This document shows, piece after piece, positions 27,210 through 35,844 of a DNA stretch of 64,000 bases. This DNA is from JAGWAJ01 sp965215155 (GTDB taxonomy: Bacteria; Acidobacteriota; Vicinamibacteria; Vicinamibacterales; UBA8438), in NCBI GenBank assembly GCA_965215155.1, contig CBDCCY010000004.1, positions 744,001-808,000 of the forward strand. The letters run 5' to 3'. Positions within the stretch are counted from its first letter, which is position 1. Every line of letters starts with the position of its first letter. The position numbers and the translations under genes were made by a program. The notes under the pieces were generated by a model, which saw nothing but the letters and a program-made list of their open reading frames with translations, searched no databases and was not told the origin of the DNA.

Positions 27210-28457
27210 GCAGAATCTGTGGGTGAGTTCTGGTTCGGGCAGGTCGCCAAGTGCATGATACAAAGCGACTTCCAGTGCCGCGGAGGTGCGGAAGCCATAC
27301 GCCCGTTTGGTGATCACTCTGGCCTTCCCGTTGAAGCCTTCGACAATGCCACTGGAGAACTGCCCTCGGGCCCGGAACCAGTTCAGGATCAGGTCGCGGT
27401 GCGAGCGCAGCATGCGGGCCACCTCCTTCATCGGGTCGAGCCGCGAGCGCATCGTCCGAGTGCACCAGCGGTCGAGGAACCGGCCGGCCCAGTACGGCGA
27501 CACGTAGCCCCACAGCGCTTGAAAGTCCTCCTTGAGCAGGTAGGCGCGAACCGTGCGCAGGTTGCGACGCACCAGCTCCGCAAGCCGGCCCCGCTGCTCG
27601 TCGCTGAGATTCTCCGGACGCTTGAGCAGGAGCCAGCGGCTGCGCTTGAGCACCGGCGCCCGGCCCGCGGCGGCGAGCTTCCGGGCCTCCGCCGCGCGCA
27701 CCTCGTCGATCGCTTGCGAGAAATGGCTCATGATGTGGAAGCGGTCGAGCACCTGCACGGCCTGGCCGGCGCGCTCGGCAACCACCTTCAGGTAGGGCTT
27801 CCACATGTCCGAGCAGACGAAATACAGCGCCGCGCTGCGTGCGGGGCCGAACCAGTCGAAGAAGCCCTCCAACGTCGCGGCCTTGCGTTCGCGGCCGACC
27901 CACAGCAGGCGCTTGCAGTGACCGTCGATCTGATAGACCAGCGTCAGGTAGCGTTGCCCGCGGCGGCGGGAGAGCTCGTCGACGCCGATGGCCTCGATGT
28001 TCGTGAGGTCGCGGTGCGCGAGGCCCCAGTCGACCGCCATGCGCACGGCCCGATAGACGGTGTCCCAGGACGTGGGGAACGCCGCGGCGACCTCCTGCCA
28101 CGACAGACGCCTGGCCCACCCGGCGAGGAACCAGGCGTAGGCGTCGGTCAGTCGGTGCTTGCCGGTGGCCCACGGCAGCGCCTCGACCCGTACGCCGCAG
28201 CGCGGGCAGTCGACGCGGCGCATCGCGTAGAGGAAGACCACGGGGATGTGCCACAGGGGCACGAAGTCGAAGCGCCGGACCGCCTGCGTGTCGTAGCCCG
28301 GGGCCCGGCGCCTGCACTGCGAGCACGTCGCGCGGGTCCCGGCGCGAGGCCGCACCCGAACCTCGAGGGTCAACTGCGGGTGCTCCACCAGCCGCACCGT
28401 CTCGTAGATGAACGACGGGTGCTTCTGGACCCGATTCAAGATACTCTTGAGTTGCAT
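27207..28457 (-). CDS. ISL3-family transposase
   Basis: 416-aa transposase. The N-terminal zinc-finger-type region has CSQCRRRAPGYD and VDCPRCGVRVEALPW, and a helix-turn-helix follows. The DDE catalytic core includes IGVDELSRRRGQRYLTLVYQ, FVCSDMWKPYLKVV and DRFHIMSHFSQAID. The C-terminus SSGIVEGFNGKARVITKRAYG is the family signature holding the catalytic Glu. The last codon lies in the left inverted repeat and the stop codon is supplied by flanking DNA, so target choice determines the exact end. It is intact and likely active. Confidence 0.92.
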   Translation of the reverse strand: MQLKSILNRVQKHPSFIYETVRLVEHPQLTLEVRVRPRAGTRATCSQCRRRAPGYDTQAVRRFDFVPLWHIPVVFLYAMRRVDCPRCGVRVEALPWATGKHRLTDAYAWFLAGWARRLSWQEVAAAFPTSWDTVYRAVRMAVDWGLAHRDLTNIEAIGVDELSRRRGQRYLTLVYQIDGHCKRLLWVGRERKAATLEGFFDWFGPARSAALYFVCSDMWKPYLKVVAERAGQAVQVLDRFHIMSHFSQAIDEVRAAEARKLAAAGRAPVLKRSRWLLLKRPENLSDEQRGRLAELVRRNLRTVRAYLLKEDFQALWGYVSPYWAGRFLDRWCTRTMRSRLDPMKEVARMLRSHRDLILNWFRARGQFSSGIVEGFNGKARVITKRAYGFRTSAALEVALYHALGDLPEPELTHRFC

Positions 28458-28770
28458 CCTGTTCCCCTTCCGCGTCGCTTGGCTGCTGCAACACCAATTG
28501 TCGCGGATTCCGGAACGGGATGCGTTTCCGATGTCGAGGCTGCGTTCTGTGCTTCGGGACGGGCCATCGCCCTCCCGATACGGGCGTCGGGCATTTGGTC
28601 CTCGTCAGACGAGAGCCGGGGCGCTCGTGCGCGGAGCCGGCGTCCAGGCCGTCAGCCCCGCGCAGCGGGGGCGGAGCGGAGCGAAGCGCCTTGACGGCGG
28701 CGAGCACACGGGCACGCTGCCTCTTGTCTGACGAGGACTACCAGCCTCCGTTCTTACCCACAGATTCTGC
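27210..28770 (-). mobile_element. ISL3-family insertion sequence
   Basis: Terminal inverted repeats GCAGAATCTGTGGGT (27210-27224) and ACCCACAGATTCTGC (28756-28770) match over 15 bp. Length is 1561 bp, in the range of the family. The 8-bp flanks differ (CCTCGTCA and GGAAGACC), so there is no target duplication. Together with the truncated genes on both sides this suggests an adjacent deletion after insertion. Confidence 0.85.
28599..28737. repeat. 139-bp inverted-repeat-bounded segment inside the ISL3 element
   Basis: TCCTCGTCAGACGAGAG at 28599-28615 is mirrored by CTCTTGTCTGACGAGGA at 28721-28737 with one mismatch. It lies between the transposase start and the right end of the IS. It could be a nested MITE or part of the IS end. 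No coding potential. Confidence 0.5.
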
Positions 28771-28771
28771 G

Positions 28772-30073
28772 GAAGACCCAGACGTTGGGACGAGCACCAC
28801 GAAGGTGTGCGTTCGGCCATCGGACAGTTCGGGTGTTCACATCGTAACGCTCGGCGACCGAGCGCCGGCGTTGTGTCCGTCTATCGTTGGCGTTCGCGAT
28901 GAGCGGATGTACTTCGGCGGCGAAGCCGTGACCGGGCGAGAGACCCAGGTGTATCAAGCGCTGAAGATGGATGTTGCGAGGGAAGAGGAACGACCGGCGT
29001 CGGCGGACGGCGAGATGAGCGCGTCTGACGTGTTCACGCTGTTTCTCGCGTGGACGATGCGAGAGAGCCGGCAGTGGGTTCGGACGCAGGTTGGCGCGAG
29101 TTCGGCACCGCGGACAACGTACAGCGTAGGCGCGCCTATTGACCAGATAGATCAAGACGACCGGGCGTCGCCGCTGGTGGGTGTCTTCAACCGGCTGGCG
29201 TTTCAGGCGTGGCGATTGTCCGAAGGGCTAGAGCAGGGAATCGCGCTCACAGATGCGCGTAAGTGGATCGCGGCGGTGAAGGCGGTGGACGTACCCCCTA
29301 CTGAGGAGCAACTTATCGAAGTGTGCGCGGAATCGTCGGCGAATGTCGCCGGGTACGCGTTGCGACCCGATGTGGAGGAAGGGCTGTACGCGGTCGTCGA
29401 CATCGGGGCGTGGACTACGGAAGTGGCGTTCTTTCGGTTGACAGACGTCGCCATGAAGACGATTGGGAAACGCAGGTTGGCCTTCTACGCTGGACGATCC
29501 CATCGAGTCGCGACGGGCAAGATCGACGAGCTTTGCGCGAAGCGGGTCCGAGAGAAGTACTCCTGCGCGAACCTTGCGAGTGCCGTGATGGATGTCATTC
29601 GAGAGGAAAGGGAAAAGGGGTCAAACGTCGATTTCGTGCTGCCGGTGGGGCCGGGGGGCCAGGAGATTCCGGTACCGGGGTCTTTCCTGGCCGACGCACG
29701 CGACGCCGTGGCCAAGGAGCTTCGCTGCTGCTTTGTGACGACGCTGCGCGAGGCCTTCCAGAAGGAGAAGCAGGAGGAGGAATGGAAGCAACAGCTCCGC
29801 GTACTGCTCGCCGGCGGCGGGTCATTCGACGACCAGCTCGGCAGGTCCGTCCACCACCGGTTCGTCTGGAATAGTCGTGTGGTACCTACTCCGTCGAACA
29901 TTGAGGGCCTGCCGAACAACGACGACTCCCGACGCTTTCTGGTGGCGTACGGCTTGGCGAACGGACAGGCACGTTGGCCAGACGAAATGCGCCCCAGCGA
30001 GGTAGAACCATCGGAAACACCCACGATGGGCCCACGGCCGACGTCGGAAGATTTGGGGTACGATAATCCATGA
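28772..30073 (+). CDS. Hsp70/actin-like ATPase, 5'-truncated
   Basis: 433 codons of an Hsp70-superfamily ATPase-fold protein. Phosphate-1 motif DVGTSTTKVCVR opens the retained part, phosphate-2 motif is VVDIGAWTTEVAFFR, and the adenosine motif LLAGGGSFDDQLG is near the end. It lacks the substrate-binding domain of DnaK. The normal start (a few residues before DVGTSTTK) is gone, replaced by the ISL3 right end. The frame stays open back into the IS to an ATG at 28520, so a hybrid N-terminus might be made; otherwise the first internal ATG is at 28908. Such proteins occur beside SNF2 helicases in defence islands. Its partner here is only a stub. Confidence 0.65.
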   Translation, partial: EDPDVGTSTTKVCVRPSDSSGVHIVTLGDRAPALCPSIVGVRDERMYFGGEAVTGRETQVYQALKMDVAREEERPASADGEMSASDVFTLFLAWTMRESRQWVRTQVGASSAPRTTYSVGAPIDQIDQDDRASPLVGVFNRLAFQAWRLSEGLEQGIALTDARKWIAAVKAVDVPPTEEQLIEVCAESSANVAGYALRPDVEEGLYAVVDIGAWTTEVAFFRLTDVAMKTIGKRRLAFYAGRSHRVATGKIDELCAKRVREKYSCANLASAVMDVIREEREKGSNVDFVLPVGPGGQEIPVPGSFLADARDAVAKELRCCFVTTLREAFQKEKQEEEWKQQLRVLLAGGGSFDDQLGRSVHHRFVWNSRVVPTPSNIEGLPNNDDSRRFLVAYGLANGQARWPDEMRPSEVEPSETPTMGPRPTSEDLGYDNP

Positions 30074-30101
30074 GTCGCGCCTGGGCTGGCGGTCGTTTTG
30101 T

Positions 30102-31223
30102 TCACGATGTCGCTTCTCGGTACGGTTCGAACTCGTTGGGCTCCTCGGTGAGCAGGGCGAGAAGCTTGGGGTGGAAGAAGAGCTTCTCGCGCCCCAGGCG
30201 TCGGGTGCGGAGCACCCCGAGATCGACCAGGGCGTGCAGGTAGCGGGAGGCGGTCTGTCGTCTCGCGATTCGCGCCTGGACCACGTCGGAGATGCGGCAG
30301 TACGGGTGTTCGAACACCAGGTCGGTCAACGGTCCTCGGCAGGTTCGGGGCACGCGCGCCCCGACGAACCTCGCGGTCTCTTCCCGGAGTCGGCGGATCG
30401 CCTCGATCTTGGCAGTGGTCCAGACCGCCGTCTCCTCGACGCCCTCCAGCATGTACAGGATCCACGGCTCCCAGGCCTCGACCCGGGTGACGTCGAGCAG
30501 CAGACCGTGATACTCGGCCCGATGCGCCATGATGTACCGGCTCAGGTACAGGATCGGGCGCGAGAGCAATCCCTGCTCCACCAGGAACAGCGTGTTCAGG
30601 GCACGTCCCGTTCGGCCGTTGCCGTCGGTGAACGGGTGGATCGCCTCGAACTGGTAGTGGGCGATCGCCATGCGGATCAAGGGATCGACGGCGTCGGCAC
30701 CGTGCAGAAACCGCTCCCAGTTGGCCAGCAGGCGCCGGATGCGGGCCTCGCCGACCGGCGGCGTGTAGACGATGCCGGTGCGCCCGGCGATAACCGTTCC
30801 CGGATCCCGGCGGAAGCGCATCGGGGCGCCCTTGATCCGACTGCACACCCGCACGGCGATCTCGGCGCCCAGCCGGCCGGTCTTCAAGCCGGCGAAGCCT
30901 TCGAGTAACGCCGTGCGGTAGCGGAGCGCCTCCCGCGTTGCCGGGTCGGCGGCATCCGCCGACCGCACATGCCGCAACATCGTGTCCGCGCTGGTGATGA
31001 CGTTCTCGATCTCCGAGCTCGCCTGCGCCTCCAGCAGCGGGAGGCTCGCCTCCAGCATCCGCGGGTTGGGAAGCACCTCGGCGGCGCGGTTCAGGTCCGC
31101 CAGCGCCACCCGCGCCGTCACGCAGCGCTTCAGCACCGCCTTCGTCTCCGGATCGGCTGCCGGGGGGAGATCTGCGAGGGCGTTGTGCGGCCGTTGCGGA
31201 TGCCACGGGGGGATCCTGCTCAT
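30102..31223 (-). CDS. Fic-domain protein with C-terminal winged helix
   Basis: Fic/DOC enzyme that probably AMPylates target proteins. The Fic motif HPFTDGNGRTGRAL is intact. An N-terminal inhibitory helix with SSEIENVITS matches the (S/T)xxxE(G/N) consensus, so activity is self-limited (class II). The C-terminal region (CRISDVVQARIARRQTASRY, LVDLGVLRTRRLGREKLFFH) is a winged helix-turn-helix, implying DNA binding. I prefer the ATG at 31223 (MSRIPPWHPQ) over the one at 31280, because the latter would bury a 27-bp perfect palindrome in the coding sequence. Confidence 0.85.
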   Translation of the reverse strand: MSRIPPWHPQRPHNALADLPPAADPETKAVLKRCVTARVALADLNRAAEVLPNPRMLEASLPLLEAQASSEIENVITSADTMLRHVRSADAADPATREALRYRTALLEGFAGLKTGRLGAEIAVRVCSRIKGAPMRFRRDPGTVIAGRTGIVYTPPVGEARIRRLLANWERFLHGADAVDPLIRMAIAHYQFEAIHPFTDGNGRTGRALNTLFLVEQGLLSRPILYLSRYIMAHRAEYHGLLLDVTRVEAWEPWILYMLEGVEETAVWTTAKIEAIRRLREETARFVGARVPRTCRGPLTDLVFEHPYCRISDVVQARIARRQTASRYLHALVDLGVLRTRRLGREKLFFHPKLLALLTEEPNEFEPYREATS

Positions 31224-31257
31224 GTTCACGAGAGCGCGTTTCGGGGACACGTCGACA

Positions 31258-31284
31258 GCATATGTCGACGCCGTCGACATATGC
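31258..31284. promoter_or_regulatory. 27-bp palindromic operator upstream of fic
   Basis: Arms GCATATGTCGAC (31258-31269) and GTCGACATATGC (31273-31284) are perfect inverted repeats with a 3-bp centre, 35 bp before the fic start. A site this long and exact, next to a gene whose product ends in a winged helix, suggests autoregulation. Confidence 0.6.
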
Positions 31285-31340
31285 CAGTTCCGGCCGGAGC
31301 TTCGGCCGGCGTCGGCGCGCCCCAGCCGGCGGGCAAGCTG

Positions 31341-31516
31341 CTACCCCGCGCGCCGGCGGGTGGCGTGGGCCCGGAGCAGCTTCTCCTGGGCGTCGAGCGG
31401 CTTGGCGCCCGGCTTCGTGCGGACCGGGCGGTAGGAGCCGCCGGTCCGGAGCACCATCGCGCGTCCGGTGTGGGTGAGCATCGACTCGATGACGACGTGG
31501 TGGAGGTGCGAGCGCC
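31341..31516 (-). pseudogene. second, diverged 3' end of ppk1
   Basis: 176 bp aligned without gaps to the last 58 codons of ppk1 (32046-32221), at roughly 85-90 percent identity by eye. It reads in frame to a TAG: HTGRAMVLRTGGSYRPVRTK, then PLDAQEKLLRAHATRRRAG, against DTDRAMVLRTDGSYRPVRTK and PLNAQEKLLRAHAARRRPG in ppk1. Several changes are silent or conservative, so it once evolved as real coding sequence, perhaps in another strain. hicBA lies exactly between the two ppk ends. Confidence 0.8.
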
Positions 31517-31581
31517 AGGTGTCGGCGGTCGCTGCCGCGGGATCATCCGGCGAGGGAGAACCGACGGGGGCCCGAGCGAGC

Positions 31582-31794
31582 CTACAGCAGCTTGCGAAAC
31601 TGCTGCTCGGTCAGCCCGGCGTCGCGCACGATGCCGCCCATGGTGTACGCGTTGACGGGGCTGTGCCTGGGGATCGTGACGATGCGGCTGCCATCCGTCA
31701 TGACGACGTGCTTTCCCTGACGAGCAACGCGGAAGCCCGCCTTCTGGAGGGCGCGGACCGCGTCCTGATGATTGACACCCGGAATCCTCGGCAT
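31582..31794 (-). CDS. hicA: HicA-family mRNA interferase toxin
   Basis: 70-aa double-stranded-RNA-binding-fold toxin. MPRIPGVNHQDAVRALQKAGF, then RQGKHVVMTDGSRIVTIPRHSPV with the catalytic His in the GKHVVM position and the HSPVNAYTMGGIVRDAGLT tail, are standard HicA. It follows hicB by 3 bp, an antitoxin-first order. Confidence 0.92.
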   Translation of the reverse strand: MPRIPGVNHQDAVRALQKAGFRVARQGKHVVMTDGSRIVTIPRHSPVNAYTMGGIVRDAGLTEQQFRKLL

Positions 31795-31797
31795 CCG

Positions 31798-31995
31798 TCA
31801 GCCGGCGACCTCGATCTCCCGGCTGGTCATTCCTCGGAGCAGGTCGTCGCGTGCCGCCAGGTACTCCCGGATGGCTGACCGGATGTTCTCTACGGCCTCC
31901 TGTTCTGTGGCTCCCTGGGACCAGCACCCGGGCAGCCCGGGGACCGACACGCTGTAGCCTTCGTCACTCTGCTGGAGTGCGATTCGGTACTTCAC
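31798..31995 (-). CDS. hicB: HicB-family antitoxin (short form)
   Basis: 65-aa HicB without a C-terminal DNA-binding domain. MKYRIALQQSDEGYSVSVPG followed by LPGCWSQGATEQEAVENIRS is the partially degraded RNase-H-like fold, and it ends AIREYLAARDDLLRGMTSREIEVAG. GTG start with AGGGGCC upstream. Lack of a DNA-binding tail means autoregulation, if any, must come by another route. Confidence 0.9.
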   Translation of the reverse strand: MKYRIALQQSDEGYSVSVPGLPGCWSQGATEQEAVENIRSAIREYLAARDDLLRGMTSREIEVAG

Positions 31996-32045
31996 GGCCC
32001 CTCCAATTCCTCGGTGAACGCTCTTCGCCGCCTTCGGCGCTGGCG

Positions 32046-34175
32046 CTACCCCGGCCGCCGGCGGGCGGCGTGGGCGCGGAGCAGCTTCTCCTGGGCGTTG
32101 AGCGGCCTGGCGCCCGGCTTCGTGCGGACCGGGCGGTAGGAGCCGTCGGTCCGGAGCACCATCGCGCGGTCGGTGTCGGCGAGCATGGTCTCGAGGACGA
32201 CGTCGTGGAGGTGCGAGCGCAGGTCCGGGTCGCGGACGTGGCAGAGCGCCTCGACGCGCCGGTCGAGGTTGCGCTCCATCAGGTCGGCGCTGCCGATCAG
32301 CGCCTCGGGCTGGCCGCCGTTCTCGAAGTAGTAGAGGCGCGAGTGCTCCAGGAAGCGGCCCACGACCGAGCGGACGCGGATCGTCTCGCTGACCCCCGGG
32401 ATGCCGGGCCGCAGGCAGCAGACGCCGCGCACGATCATGTCGATCCGGACTCCCGCCTGCGACGCGCGGTAGAGGACGCGGATCATCTCGGGGTCGGCGA
32501 CCGAGTTGTTCTTGATGACGATGCCGGCCGGTCGACCGGCGCGCGCATGCTCCGCCTCGCGCTCGACCAGCGCCGTGAAGGCAGGGCGCAGGTGGTGCGG
32601 GGCGACCAGCAGCTCCTCGTAGTCCTGCTTGTTGGAGTAGCCGGTGAGATAGTTGAAGACCTCCGTCACCTCGTCGAGCACCGCCGGCCGGGCCGTGAAG
32701 AGACCGAAGTCCGTATAGATCTGCGACGTCACCCGGTTGTAGTTGCCGGTGCCGACGTGCGCGTAGCGCATGATTCCGTCGACCTCCTTGCGCACGACGA
32801 GGCACAGCTTGCAGTGCGTCTTGAGGTTCAGGAGGCCGTAGACGACGTGCACCCCGGCCGACTCCAGCCGGTGCGCCCACTCGATGTTGTTGCGCTCGTC
32901 GAAGCGCGCCTTCAGCTCCACCAGCACCGCCACCTGCTTGCCGGCGCCGGCGGCCTGGATCAGCAGGTCGACGAGCGGCGAGTTCGGTCCGATGCGGTAC
33001 AGCGTCAGCTTGATGGCGATGACGTGGGGGTCGTCGACGGCCGCGCGGAGGAACGCCTCCACGGCCGAGAACGACTCGAACGGGTGGTGCACGAGGTGGT
33101 CGCGCTCGCGGATCGCGTCGAAGATAGCGTCGCCCTCGTCGTTCGACCAGAGCACGTGGGGGGAGAACGGCGGGTCCTTCAGCCGCGGCCGGTGGAGCTT
33201 CGCCAGCGCGCTCCAGTCGCCGAACCCCATCCGTCCCGAGGTGCGGGCCACGACGTGCTCCTCGATCTCGAAGTTCTCGATCAGGATGTTCAGCACCCGC
33301 GCGGGCATGGACGACTCGACGAGGAGCTGCGACAGGTCGCCGTAGCGCAGCTCCTTGAGGGTGCGGTCGACCGACTCGAGCAGGTCGTCCGCCTCGTCCT
33401 CCTGGATCACCATGTCCGTGTCCCGCACGATGCGGAACAGGTGGGTGCCGCGGACGGCGGCGCCGGGGAAGAGGCTGCCGACGTTCAGCCGCACGACGTC
33501 CTCGAGGAAGGCGAACGACTCGCCGGGCTGCTCGGCGACCTCGGCCGGAATCGGCACGAACCGGGGGAGGACGTCGGGCAGCTTGACGCGCGCGAAGCGG
33601 GTCCGCCCGTTGTGCTCGACCACCACCGCGAGGTTCATGCTGAGGTTGGAGATGAACGGGAAGGGGTGTCCCGGATCGAAAGCCAGCGGCGTCAGCACGG
33701 GGTGGACGTTCCGCGTGTAGTAGTCGCGCAGGAAACGGGTGACGGCCGGCGTGAAGTCCTTGCGCTCCAGGATGCGGATGCGCTCGGCGGCGAGCAGCGG
33801 GCGGAGCACGTCCGACCAGCAGCGCTCGAGGTCGGCCATCATCCGGTTGGCGCGCACGCGGATGGCGTCGAGCTGCTGCTCGGTGGTCAGGCCGTCCGGC
33901 GACATGTCCTCGACACCGTTCCGGAACTTGCGCAGCAGCGTCGCGACGCGAACCATGAAGAACTCGTCGAAGTTGGTCGCGACGATCGAGACGAACTTGA
34001 TGCGCTCGAGCAGCGGATGCCGGTCGCCCTGCGCCTGCAGCAGCACGCGCTGGTTGAACTCCAGCCAGCTCAGCTCGCGGTTGATGTACAGCGCGGGATT
34101 GAAGAGGTCGTCGGGATCGACCGGCGCGGGGGCCGCATTGGCAACCGCCGCCGCCGTGTTCGCAGGGCTGGTCAT
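32046..34175 (-). CDS. ppk1: polyphosphate kinase 1
   Basis: 709-aa enzyme that reversibly builds polyphosphate from ATP. The N domain reads FNPALYINRELSWLEFNQRV, then VSIVATNFDEFFMVRVA. The catalytic domains hold ARFDERNNIEWAHRLESAGV, the phosphorylated His in YAHVGTGNYN (about residue 473) and the second His in RFLEHSRLYYFENGG (about 610), with GSADLMERNLDRRVE near the end. Length is normal. hicBA and a partial copy of its own 3' end follow within 700 bp. A palindromic repeat copy lies directly upstream of its start. Confidence 0.96.
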   Translation of the reverse strand: MTSPANTAAAVANAAPAPVDPDDLFNPALYINRELSWLEFNQRVLLQAQGDRHPLLERIKFVSIVATNFDEFFMVRVATLLRKFRNGVEDMSPDGLTTEQQLDAIRVRANRMMADLERCWSDVLRPLLAAERIRILERKDFTPAVTRFLRDYYTRNVHPVLTPLAFDPGHPFPFISNLSMNLAVVVEHNGRTRFARVKLPDVLPRFVPIPAEVAEQPGESFAFLEDVVRLNVGSLFPGAAVRGTHLFRIVRDTDMVIQEDEADDLLESVDRTLKELRYGDLSQLLVESSMPARVLNILIENFEIEEHVVARTSGRMGFGDWSALAKLHRPRLKDPPFSPHVLWSNDEGDAIFDAIRERDHLVHHPFESFSAVEAFLRAAVDDPHVIAIKLTLYRIGPNSPLVDLLIQAAGAGKQVAVLVELKARFDERNNIEWAHRLESAGVHVVYGLLNLKTHCKLCLVVRKEVDGIMRYAHVGTGNYNRVTSQIYTDFGLFTARPAVLDEVTEVFNYLTGYSNKQDYEELLVAPHHLRPAFTALVEREAEHARAGRPAGIVIKNNSVADPEMIRVLYRASQAGVRIDMIVRGVCCLRPGIPGVSETIRVRSVVGRFLEHSRLYYFENGGQPEALIGSADLMERNLDRRVEALCHVRDPDLRSHLHDVVLETMLADTDRAMVLRTDGSYRPVRTKPGARPLNAQEKLLRAHAARRRPG

Positions 34176-34177
34176 CG

Positions 34178-34223
34178 CGCTCGCGCGCCCTCACGGGCGC
34201 GGTGGGGAGTCTGCGCCGCAGAC
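34178..34223. repeat. copy of the dispersed palindromic repeat
   Basis: On the minus strand this reads GTCTGCGGCGCAGAC, then CGCGCCCGTGAGGGCGCGCG, the two stem-loops of the repeat. GTCTGCG-C-CGCAGAC at 34209-34223 is a perfect palindrome. It sits 2-48 bp upstream of the ppk1 start codon and could affect its expression. Confidence 0.75.
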
Positions 34224-34347
34224 CCCTGGTTGGCCTCGATTTCGAAGCGTTTCTGTGCGTGGATCATAACAGCCCCGGCGGACGGGCCGCCCGGGGGCGC
34301 GACCGGCGAGGCCGGTCTCGGACCCGGCCCGGGGGCGCGCCTTGCGC

Positions 34348-34353
34348 TAGAAT
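34348..34353 (+). promoter_or_regulatory. -10 box close to the start codon
   Basis: TAGAAT nine bases before the TTG start at 34363 of the SLC13 transporter, consistent with a leaderless or near-leaderless transcript. Confidence 0.3.
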
Positions 34354-34362
34354 CGGCAGCGC

Positions 34363-35844
34363 TTGACCAGTTCCGGATCGGCCGCCGGCGCCGCGCCGTC
34401 TCCTGCTCGCGGGGTAGGCACCCTGCTGCTGGCGGTCGGCCTTCTGCTCGCCGTCCACTACCTCCCCACGCCGCCGCCCCTGGAACGGGCCGGCGACGTC
34501 ATCGCGCTGACAAACGAGGGGAAGGCGTGCCTGGCGATCCTCGCGTTCGCGATCACGCTCTGGGTGACCGAGGCCGTGCCCTTCCCGGTGACCTCGCTCG
34601 CCGTACTGCTGCTCATCCCGACCCTCGGGATCGCCGGCTACGAGCGCGCCGTCGCGGCCGGGTTCGGCAACCCCCTCATCACGTTCTTCATCGGCGTGCT
34701 GTTCCTGTCCACCGGCTTCACGAAGTCGGGGCTCGGCACGCGGCTGGTGCTGCACGTGCTGCGCATCGTCGGCACCCGCACGGACCGCGTGCTGCTCGGG
34801 TTTCTCGTCGTCGGCGCCCTGCTCTCGATGTGGATCACCGACATGGCGGTCGCCGCCGTGCTCCTGCCGCTGGGCGTCGGCGTCCTGCGCGACGCGGGGC
34901 TCAAGCCGCTGGAGAGCAACTTCGGGCGGGCGCTGATGATCGCCTGCGCGTTCGGGCCGCTGATCGGGGGCATCGGGACGCCGGCCGGGACCGGCGCGAA
35001 CCTCGCATCGGTCGGCTACCTGCGCGAGCTGGCCGGCGTCGAGATCTCGTTCGCGCGCTGGATGGCCTACGGCGTGCCGGCGGCGCTGCTCATGATCCCG
35101 GTCGGCTGGCGGTTGCTCCTGCGCGCCTTCCCTCCCGAGATCGACCGCCTGCCCATTGCCGGCACCGAGATCGCCGACCGGATCGCCGCGCTGGGGCGCC
35201 CGAGCCGCCTCGAGGTCTGGACGCTGGTCGTCTTCGGGGCGACGATCACGGTCTGGCTGACGACGCCGCTCCTCGCCACGCTGACCGGAGGCGTCATCAA
35301 CCCGCCCGCCCAGGCGGTGGCGCTCGGCGGCGGCCTGCTGCTGTTCCTGCCGCGGCTGCGGGTGCTGATCTGGAAGGAGGCGCAGCGCGACATGGACTGG
35401 GGCGGCGTGATCCTGATCGTCGCCGGCCTGTCGCTCGGGGTGATGGTGTTCGAGACGGGCGCGGCGCGCTGGCTCGCCCAGGTGATGCTGGGCCGGCTGG
35501 CGCTCGTCCCGGACCTGCTGCAGCCGTTCGTGATCGTGCTCGTGGTGGCGGCGCTGCACCTGCTGTTCTCGAGCAACACGGTCACCGGCGCCATCATCAT
35601 GCCGATCCTGATCGCGCTGGCCCAGGACCTGGGCCTCGACGTCTGGACGGTGGCCGCGCCGGCGGCCTTCACGTCGTCGCTGGCGTTCATCCTGGTGACC
35701 GAGAGCCCGACCAACGTGCTGCCATACTCGGCCGGCTACTTCTCGATTCGGGACATGGCGCGGGTCGGCATCGTCATGACGCTCGGCGCCGCAGTCTGTG
35801 TCACGATCGCCATCGCGACCGTGCGGGCCCTCGGCGGGGGCTAG
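34363..35844 (+). CDS. SLC13/DASS-family anion:sodium symporter
   Basis: 493-aa transporter with about 11-12 membrane helices, of the divalent-anion/Na+ symporter family (dicarboxylates, sulfate or citrate). Helices include GTLLLAVGLLLAVHYLP, ACLAILAFAITLWVTEAVPF and PLITFFIGVLFLSTGF. The substrate-site-type motifs are GGIGTPAGTGANLASVGYL and FTSSLAFILVTESPTNVLPY (two re-entrant hairpins, with SNTVTGAIIMPIL between). TTG is the only start giving a complete first helix. Substrate cannot be told; the stop overlaps a tandem repeat. Confidence 0.88.
   Translation: MTSSGSAAGAAPSPARGVGTLLLAVGLLLAVHYLPTPPPLERAGDVIALTNEGKACLAILAFAITLWVTEAVPFPVTSLAVLLLIPTLGIAGYERAVAAGFGNPLITFFIGVLFLSTGFTKSGLGTRLVLHVLRIVGTRTDRVLLGFLVVGALLSMWITDMAVAAVLLPLGVGVLRDAGLKPLESNFGRALMIACAFGPLIGGIGTPAGTGANLASVGYLRELAGVEISFARWMAYGVPAALLMIPVGWRLLLRAFPPEIDRLPIAGTEIADRIAALGRPSRLEVWTLVVFGATITVWLTTPLLATLTGGVINPPAQAVALGGGLLLFLPRLRVLIWKEAQRDMDWGGVILIVAGLSLGVMVFETGAARWLAQVMLGRLALVPDLLQPFVIVLVVAALHLLFSSNTVTGAIIMPILIALAQDLGLDVWTVAAPAAFTSSLAFILVTESPTNVLPYSAGYFSIRDMARVGIVMTLGAAVCVTIAIATVRALGGG

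Noticed and set aside
27202..28608. CCTCGTCA next to the left ISL3 end and again at 28600 as a target duplication
   Set aside because: The second copy is inside the element, not at its right end, so it cannot be the duplicated target; it may be chance.
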